Virus record (IMG/VR): IMGVR_UViG_3300034198_007412
Coordinates: 1-43,721 of that record
DNA: 43,721 bases
Reading direction: 5' to 3' (one strand)
Source: a virus
Translations under genes and position numbers: made by a program
The notes under the pieces: model-generated
The model's input: only the letters and a program-made list of their open reading frames with translations
Told to the model about the DNA's origin: nothing
The model's database searches: none
In this document: piece after piece, positions 38,834 to 43,721 of the stretch
Layout: the number at the start of each line of letters is the position of its first letter
Position numbering within the stretch: the stretch's first letter is position 1

Positions 38834-39308
38834 ACTACGTGCCCCCACACCACTTTGTTTAAAACGGCGCTTATTGTTGTTGGGCACACATTAAAAATCT
38901 TAGCAGCCTCTGCCCTTGTTAATTGATTTGCTGTTTCCCTAATACGCCTAACTGAATCAGCATTTAGCTTTGATTTGCCGTTATTGCTGCCGTTCCTATT
39001 TGGGTATCTACCCTTTTTCACCATATCACTCATATTATCTTTATGAGTACCAAGAAATAAATGCTTTGGGTTTACGCATTTGCGATTATCACATTTATGC
39101 AAAACACACGTTCCATGAAAATCATTATTTTCTGCTTTAGGTATATCCCATTATAAAGCATCCAAGCTACACGGTGTGCTTTCATATTCTTCTTGTTAAC
39201 CTGTATATTGCCATAGCCAAGCCTGCTTAATGAGCCAGTCCATTCCCAGCACCCGCTTTCCGAAATGATAAATTTACGCTCAAATCTTTCCTTTAATTTC
39301 ATATCCAT
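38830..39308 (-). pseudogene. HNH homing endonuclease broken by a frameshift
   Basis: The two halves of one HNH_3-type endonuclease lie in different frames. The N-terminal frame (39308-39072) has SGCWEWTG, GYGNIQV, AHRVAWMLYNG; the C-terminal frame continues VLHKCDNRKCVNPKHLFLG (the HNH motif) and an HTH-like tail (RAEAAKIFNVCPTTISAVL). Adding one base near the GGG at 39149-39147 would restore a protein of about 160 residues. Either inactivated or a sequencing error in a short homopolymer. Such genes are mobile in phages. Confidence 0.75.
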
Positions 39309-39967
39309 TCCCCCTCACGAAGCTGCGCTATAGTAAACTGCCGTTTCTCATAATACGCTTTCATATCTTCAATGTTATATGTCGAAAAATAATCATTGCG
39401 TAGCACGCCATGCGTATCGCATACAACTTTTCCTGCTTCAATTGCACGCATAATAACCATTGAATTAAATGATATGACGCTGTCACACCATGCCAATTCA
39501 TCTTCAAGCGGTATCTCGGTATCTTTTTTTCTGACGCGAATTTCAACGCCATGATCTACCAAAGGTTGGCCAACAAGCCTGCCCCAATCCTCAGGGGTTG
39601 TGAGATTGTGCATTGCTGTATATTCTGTAGGAGGGATAATAATGGTACGCTTTACATCAAAATTATAACTACCCTCAAATCCACAAGGCTCAATCATATC
39701 ATTCTTCACAACACGGAATTTACCTCCCATGCCCTTAAATCCGCTTCTATTGACGTACAAAGCGTCAAAATAGCCGTTGTCGATATAGTAATAATCTATG
39801 CCAAAATATTTAAGCAGATGAATCGCACGCGATGCGCCACGGTGGATACCATAAAAAACATGAACATCTTGCATAGGAGCAAAGTCTTTTATGTGCATTA
39901 GCTCAATGTCGGGTATAGCAGATAGCACTTGAAGCGATAGAGCGTTATCCGTGTACCAGCCGATCAT
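39299..39967 (-). CDS. Putative capsule/glycan glycosyltransferase-like protein
   Basis: 222 residues, ATGA overlap with the cupin gene and 10-base overlap with the HNH gene. Features reminiscent of GT-B or capsular polysaccharide synthesis proteins (DYYYIDNGYFDALY, VKRTIIIPPTEYTAMHN, CDSVISFNSMVIMRAIEAGKVV). No DxD. Acceptor and sugar unknown; the assignment relies on the neighbours. Confidence 0.45.
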   Translation of the reverse strand: MIGWYTDNALSLQVLSAIPDIELMHIKDFAPMQDVHVFYGIHRGASRAIHLLKYFGIDYYYIDNGYFDALYVNRSGFKGMGGKFRVVKNDMIEPCGFEGSYNFDVKRTIIIPPTEYTAMHNLTTPEDWGRLVGQPLVDHGVEIRVRKKDTEIPLEDELAWCDSVISFNSMVIMRAIEAGKVVCDTHGVLRNDYFSTYNIEDMKAYYEKRQFTIAQLREGEWI

Positions 39968-40251
39968 GGAATCCTCACAATGTCAGATTCATTACACTTT
40001 TCGCCGTACTGGATTTCTAGCACCAACGGGCGCTCTCCATTAGCGTAATAGGTATGCACCTCGCCCTTGTTAATCAGCCAAAAGTTACCCTTATGCACTC
40101 CAGTTAGGAATAGCCATAACTCGCTTCTATGATTGTGGTATTGAACTGATAACTGACCGCCAAGTTTAAAACGCAGCAGCTTTACCTTGAACTGCCGAAA
40201 ATTAAGCAGAACTAGATACCAGCCCCATGCGCGTTTTTTAAATCTTGCCAT
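39964..40251 (-). CDS. Cupin, mannose-6-phosphate isomerase type II-like
   Basis: 95 residues from the ATG at 40251 (behind AGAGGG; a longer start at 40284 lacks this). RAWGWYLVLL, LGGQLSVQYHNHRSELWLFL, then GEVHTYYANG and VLEIQYGEKCNESDIVRI match the C-terminal cupin domain of bifunctional mannose-6-phosphate isomerase/GDP-mannose pyrophosphorylases (PF01050). Metal-binding H/E residues (HNHRSE) are present. It may supply mannose phosphates for the Gmd step; overlaps the next gene by 14 bases. Confidence 0.7.
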   Translation of the reverse strand: MARFKKRAWGWYLVLLNFRQFKVKLLRFKLGGQLSVQYHNHRSELWLFLTGVHKGNFWLINKGEVHTYYANGERPLVLEIQYGEKCNESDIVRIP

Positions 40252-40648
40252 TTGCCCTCTTAACCAATTCACTACTGCTTGCAATCTTTTTGCCGCCCAT
40301 ACCCCAAAGCATTGTGATGCCTAATTCTTTACAAAGTTTCTTTTCTGGTGTATTCTTAGTAGTTCTATCGCCGCCATTAGCAAAGTAATCCGGCTTTAGG
40401 TACTTGAGCGTTTCGCATACGGTATCGTCATCGTCACGCGCAATAATAACATTATGCACGCTGCGCAATGCCAGCAATATTTCCCTACGCTGCTCCCACG
40501 GCATTACGAAGAACCCTTTCTTACGCAAAAGCCATTCATCGGTGTTAAGGATTACAACCACGTTGCCAAGGTCGGCTGCTTTTTCTATCATGCGTACATG
40601 GCCAATGTGGATAGGATCAAAACCGCCAGACACGCAGATGGTTTTCAT
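40238..40648 (-). CDS. Cytidylyl/nucleotidyl-transferase (RfaE/TagD-like)
   Basis: 136 residues of the nucleotidyltransferase fold: GGFDPIHIGHVRMI (8-21) with the HIGH-type HIGH at 14-17, NTDEWLLRKKG, and a C-terminal ISSSELVKR-like (SSSELVKRANG) motif. Related enzymes activate glycerol phosphate or heptose phosphates as CDP/ADP sugars. Which substrate is used cannot be told. Clustered with other sugar genes. Confidence 0.75.
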   Translation of the reverse strand: MKTICVSGGFDPIHIGHVRMIEKAADLGNVVVILNTDEWLLRKKGFFVMPWEQRREILLALRSVHNVIIARDDDDTVCETLKYLKPDYFANGGDRTTKNTPEKKLCKELGITMLWGMGGKKIASSSELVKRANGKI

Positions 40649-40893
40649 TGCTGAACCAACATATGATAAAGTTTAAACCCAACAAAAAACACACCGCCAC
40701 TAGCTATTGCTTTTATTAACAAAACATTTGATAAAACGTTTGCTTTACGTTCTTGTATTAATTTTTTGCGTTCTTCAGGAGAAAAATTAAAATAACCATC
40801 AGATAAAATTTTAGTTACTACGCCTTTAATCCATATCCCGCAAGGCAACCCAATAAACAAACCAAGAAAAACTGCAAGGATTGATATAATCAT
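40645..40893 (-). CDS. Two-helix membrane protein
   Basis: 82 residues with two hydrophobic helices (IISILAVFLGLFIGLPCGIWI and LLIKAIASGGVFFVGFKLYHML) joined by a charged loop. ATGA overlaps with both neighbours. Possibly anchors the glycan enzymes at the inner membrane. Unknown. Confidence 0.5.
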   Translation of the reverse strand: MIISILAVFLGLFIGLPCGIWIKGVVTKILSDGYFNFSPEERKKLIQERKANVLSNVLLIKAIASGGVFFVGFKLYHMLVQQ

Positions 40894-41429
40894 GCCACCA
40901 CCACTAGCTGAGTAAACCCACCGCCCTTAACAGGATCTTTGGTGGGCATGATGGTTATGTTTTTAAGATTGGCGACTACCTTGTTACATCCGTATTTTTC
41001 TGTATTTGGGCCATTGGTGTAGTAATCATCCAGCACAACAACTTTGCTCAAGCCCACCTTGCTGTAATCATTGGTAATAGTTTCAATGCTATGCCCACCA
41101 TCCAGAAACACAAAGTCGGCAATAGTCTTAGTCGGCAACGTTACATTAGTATCACCCTTAACAAGTACAGGAGTCACACCCGTTTCAGAACGGATATAAG
41201 CCGCGACTGCATTCATATGGTTATGGGATTTAACGTTAAACTCTTTGGAGTCTGTATCGGCGCTGGCTTCTTCAAACAGATCATAACCTGTATAGGTTAC
41301 ATCTGCATGATGCTGCTTTGCCCTATTAATCATGCGGATAGCATTGGCGCCATTCCACACGCCGATCTCGACAAGAGATTGCGGCTTGTATTTGTCTATT
41401 AGCTCTAAAAGCTCTAAGTACCTGCTCAT
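40890..41429 (-). CDS. Class I SAM-dependent methyltransferase
   Basis: 179 residues, started at the ATG at 41429 behind GTGGAG (an ATG at 41465 is in frame, weaker site). SLVEIGVWNGANAIRMI (SAM-binding, motif I), VTYTGYDLFEE, and FVFLDGGHSIETI match Methyltransf_24-type enzymes often found in sugar or O-antigen clusters. It probably methylates a sugar or glycan. Follows TerL in transcription. Confidence 0.65.
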   Translation of the reverse strand: MSRYLELLELIDKYKPQSLVEIGVWNGANAIRMINRAKQHHADVTYTGYDLFEEASADTDSKEFNVKSHNHMNAVAAYIRSETGVTPVLVKGDTNVTLPTKTIADFVFLDGGHSIETITNDYSKVGLSKVVVLDDYYTNGPNTEKYGCNKVVANLKNITIMPTKDPVKGGGFTQLVVVA

Positions 41430-41500
41430 CTCAACTCCACTTATCGTTCCTTTACATAAAAACAATAAATCTGGTATGAGTCAAGCATTATTTACTACAT

Positions 41501-42979
41501 CTAGTATCTGCCCACGTTAGCAGACCCCAAATGAGCAGCCCTAGCCTTGTCCTGCGCATCATCATATTGCTGACGGTTATAGGTGCGTTTATCCATAATC
41601 GTAGGCCGCGACACCAGCGCATACCCTACCATATCGGCTATATGGTCTTCTTGCGATGTATCCCATCCCTTCTCCGGTTGGCGTTCATCTAGCTGCAAGT
41701 CTGGCATGGTGCGCCAGAAATGCGTGCAGGTATCAAAAATATAAAACCCTGCCTTCTCGCCATCCGAATTAGAAAATCGATTGCGAATCTCAAGATAGTT
41801 AGCCGCCCTGTCTTTGCGTGACTGTTCCATGCTCGGCGTATCTGTACCCTCACGAACAAGTGCATCCATAAACCTCTCGGCAATACTAGGCCCATCATGC
41901 TTTGCCCACATTGCCGAATCCCCGATACGGTACGCTATCTTTTCATCACCCCCCTCCATAGCCGCAACTTTCTTGGCAACCTCCCACGACTCCTCACGCG
42001 CACCCTCATCCGGTTTACCATTCCAGCCATACAGTTCACGGTACATGATGATACTACCCTTACCGATATTCACCGCAGGCCAACGCTCAGTCTTAGCTAG
42101 GTGTACCGCGTCATCAGCCACCGCAAACCACCCCATCGCATACGGCTTACTTGAACCCCAGTCTAAACTTGTAAACCGCGTCCACCAATGCGGAATCTCA
42201 AACGGCCTGATACAATGTTTATCCCTGTTTAACTGCTCAAACGCAGCCCCCGCTACGATGTTCCAATCTCCATCGCGCATCGCCCTCACCAAGTCATCGC
42301 TACCCAAACCGCATAACCTATCTGCATAGCCGGGGTCATTCTTCAACAACGTAGGGTTATCCGTCAACCGCGCAGGGATAAATTGCCGCATCATCCCGCC
42401 CTCTGAAGCAGATTGGGGAACCACATCATACGCCGCCGCACTATCAAGAAAACTCCGCTTTACCCACGCATGACCAATACCTCCGGGGTTACTCCCAGCC
42501 ACAATTAATGGAACTTTTGACTTCCACGCATCCGGCACAGGCAACCCGCCAAGGCGCAAACGGTTACGCAAAAACCGATAGATATACTCGCTAAACGAAG
42601 TAAGCTCATCCATCAGCAACACATGAATTTCCGCACCTAGATACTTGGTTACGTCCTTCTCGTGCTGGCAATGACACAAATGGATCTTGCTACCATTGCT
42701 AAAGATAATCTCGGCCTCACGGATCTTAACCTGCCCCTTCTCAATCATAGGGCCAAGCATTTCAGGAAAACTCATGTACCCGTTCATGTGGTTGCTCATC
42801 AAGTCAGGGAACGTCCTACGGAACAAATACACCTGCAAGCCAGCAATGTCATAACACAACGCTATGGCTAACGACCTGATTAAATACGATTTTCCACCAC
42901 CAGCAGCTCCGCCATACAGGATCTCGGTCGCCTTGCTAGACAACACCTCCATTTGACGCGGGTTTAAGAGAATTTCCAT
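41501..42979 (-). CDS. Large terminase subunit
   Basis: 492 residues, the DNA-packaging motor and nuclease. The ATPase has Walker A GGAAGGGKS (23-31), LFRRTFPDL (52-60), and Walker B LLMDE (121-125) followed by LTSFSEY. The C-terminal nuclease part has SLDWGSSKPYAMGWFAV and YRIGDSAMW, then DWDTSQEDHIAD-type acidic residues. It moves DNA into the prohead with the small subunit and portal. It is followed in the operon by the sugar cassette, not the portal. Confidence 0.9.
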   Translation of the reverse strand: MEILLNPRQMEVLSSKATEILYGGAAGGGKSYLIRSLAIALCYDIAGLQVYLFRRTFPDLMSNHMNGYMSFPEMLGPMIEKGQVKIREAEIIFSNGSKIHLCHCQHEKDVTKYLGAEIHVLLMDELTSFSEYIYRFLRNRLRLGGLPVPDAWKSKVPLIVAGSNPGGIGHAWVKRSFLDSAAAYDVVPQSASEGGMMRQFIPARLTDNPTLLKNDPGYADRLCGLGSDDLVRAMRDGDWNIVAGAAFEQLNRDKHCIRPFEIPHWWTRFTSLDWGSSKPYAMGWFAVADDAVHLAKTERWPAVNIGKGSIIMYRELYGWNGKPDEGAREESWEVAKKVAAMEGGDEKIAYRIGDSAMWAKHDGPSIAERFMDALVREGTDTPSMEQSRKDRAANYLEIRNRFSNSDGEKAGFYIFDTCTHFWRTMPDLQLDERQPEKGWDTSQEDHIADMVGYALVSRPTIMDKRTYNRQQYDDAQDKARAAHLGSANVGRY

Positions 42980-43027
42980 ATTTATCAGTTAGTTAGCAGA
43001 AAATCGGTTTTTTGTAAAAAATTGGGA

Positions 43028-43073
43028 GAGGGGGTATATACCAGACTCAACACCCCCGTCATACCCCCCCCTC
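43028..43073. repeat. G/C-tract inverted repeat between terminase genes
   Basis: GAGGGGGTAT (43028-43037) and ATACCCCCCCCTC (43061-43073) form an inverted pair with 23 bases between, surrounded by further C-runs and an A/T tract. It lies between the small membrane peptide and TerL. Such unusual tracts in terminase regions can be packaging sites or regulatory hairpins; this is unproven. Confidence 0.35.
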
Positions 43074-43105
43074 CGTTTCAGCGCCCCTACCATAATGCCT
43101 ATACA

Positions 43106-43213
43106 TTACAGCGCCATAGCTAGCAGCCATACGCTACACACTGCTAACCATACCAAGTCTGGAACCTGTACAGCCAGCAGCACTATCGTCATCAAGAGGA
43201 AAATTTGAAGCAT
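43106..43213 (-). CDS. 35-residue membrane peptide
   Basis: Behind an AAGG site, almost entirely two hydrophobic helices (LQIFLLMTIVLLAVQV, VWLAVCSVWLLAMAL). It is the only plausible gene in the 328-base gap between the terminase subunits. Function unknown. Confidence 0.45.
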   Translation of the reverse strand: MLQIFLLMTIVLLAVQVPDLVWLAVCSVWLLAMAL

Positions 43214-43307
43214 ATCAATACCTTACTGTATAATTATCGTATATCGTTTATTATGGAAGAAATAGTGGCAAATTATCCTTATAATCCAATACTACCATAT
43301 CTTGTGT

Positions 43308-43652
43308 TTATGGCTCTTGTGTTTCGTTATCTATTACTAGTGGTTCTGGGTTAGCTAGTCGTATAACTAACGGCTCATAACGCAGCTTAACTTGTGCGTT
43401 CATATCAATTGACTGGTGAGGCCTGCCGTCAATCCTGTCTAATAGCTCTTTGATTGCAGTCACGGCCTTTATATCACTAGCATTTGCCTGAATGATAGCC
43501 ACAAGCTCTTTCATTGCCAGCTCACGCAATGCAGCCTTGTCTGTAATATCGATTGGCGGTGGTGCCTTTGCAGGGGATTGCGGCAATGTTTCGCCATCTC
43601 GAACCTTTTTCAGCTCGCCAGTGGTTTTGTCTAATACGGTTTTATACGTCAT
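43308..43652 (-). CDS. Probable small terminase subunit
   Basis: 114 residues. The region AIKELLDRIDGRPHQSIDM has the look of small terminase-associated proteins, which recognise packaging DNA; the N-terminal 20 residues (TYKTVLDKTTGELKKV) are polar and could form a DNA-binding helix. It is immediately upstream of TerL on the same strand. The ATG (43652, equal to position 18) has no ribosome binding site and coincides with the predicted start of transcription. Confidence 0.55.
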   Translation of the reverse strand: MTYKTVLDKTTGELKKVRDGETLPQSPAKAPPPIDITDKAALRELAMKELVAIIQANASDIKAVTAIKELLDRIDGRPHQSIDMNAQVKLRYEPLVIRLANPEPLVIDNETQEP

Positions 43653-43721
43653 AAAGCCATTGTAACAAATTCAGTACCTTATCGCAAAGTTAAACTCGAA
43701 CACTGTCAAAACACTGTCAAA
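43635..43721. repeat. Terminal redundancy, second copy
   Basis: Identical to positions 1-87; it repeats the small-terminase start, the leftward promoter and the first part of the 11-bp repeat block. One copy should be removed to obtain the circular unit. Confidence 0.9.

Noticed and set aside
41814-42329. 171-codon frame opposite the large terminase
   Set aside because: Antisense shadow of a highly conserved TerL; no ribosome site or family features.
43205-43354. Rightward promoter-like pair (TTGAAG 43205, TATAAT 43229) followed by a 33-codon frame at 43253-43354
   Set aside because: The frame has no ribosome binding site, runs antisense into the small terminase gene and looks like chance; the boxes alone in AT-rich DNA are weak evidence.
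1-43721. Integrase, reverse transcriptase, tRNA genes or CRISPR system
   Set aside because: Looked for in all gene products and spacers; none could be supported.

Overview
This window is a complete or near-complete genome of a tailed bacteriophage, assembled as a circle. Its first 87 bases are repeated exactly as its last 87 (1-87 = 43635-43721), so the unit length is about 43634 bp. The virion genes point to a short-tailed, podovirus-like phage: a P22-type portal, an adaptor and nozzle pair, internal ejection-type proteins, a capsid gene with scaffold and decoration proteins, and no long tape-measure, sheath or tail-tube gene. A short lipoprotein of o-spanin type and several LPS/capsule-type sugar enzymes suggest a Gram-negative host. 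The sigma70-like promoters and GAAAGG-type ribosome binding sites fit a proteobacterium; the exact host cannot be read from the sequence. I see no integrase, tRNA gene, CRISPR array, reverse transcriptase or DNA polymerase.

Layout. (1) 1-437 is a control region: a leftward promoter fires into the terminase genes, three 11-bp phased repeats lie just upstream of it, an AT-rich inverted repeat and two further CTCGAACACTG sites follow, and a strong rightward early promoter ends the region. (2) 438-3203 is a rightward run of small early genes, including a half-size sliding-clamp-like protein, ending in an XRE-type regulator. (3) 3181-6215 is a leftward island: AlpA-like HTH, small membrane peptide, VRR-NUC nuclease, further HTH proteins and a VirE/VapE-type helicase whose 5' end carries a structured 128-bp insertion. 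(4) 6308-15346 is a long rightward operon: YqaJ exonuclease with a likely partner, an N4-cytosine methyltransferase, a MazG-like protein, regulators, many tiny genes, and a C-terminally shortened tryptophanyl-tRNA synthetase. (5) 43652 down to 15324 is the leftward late operon: small and large terminase; a sugar-nucleotide and glycosyltransferase cassette; portal; a lysine-rich peptide, GNAT, cupin and GroES; scaffold, capsid and neck; nozzle, ejection proteins, tail fibres; and finally lysis genes mixed with a DnaQ-like exonuclease.

How it works together (inference). The phage seems to rely on host DNA polymerase while supplying its own helicase, nuclease, clamp-like factor and recombination exonuclease. 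It brings its own GroES for capsid folding. It also carries a surface-glycan cassette that could decorate virions or alter the host envelope. The most unusual items are the insertion at the start of the helicase gene, the shortened TrpRS with intact catalytic motifs, the glycan cassette wedged between TerL and portal, the mini-clamp, and two promoters whose predicted start points coincide with the A of an ATG (leaderless).
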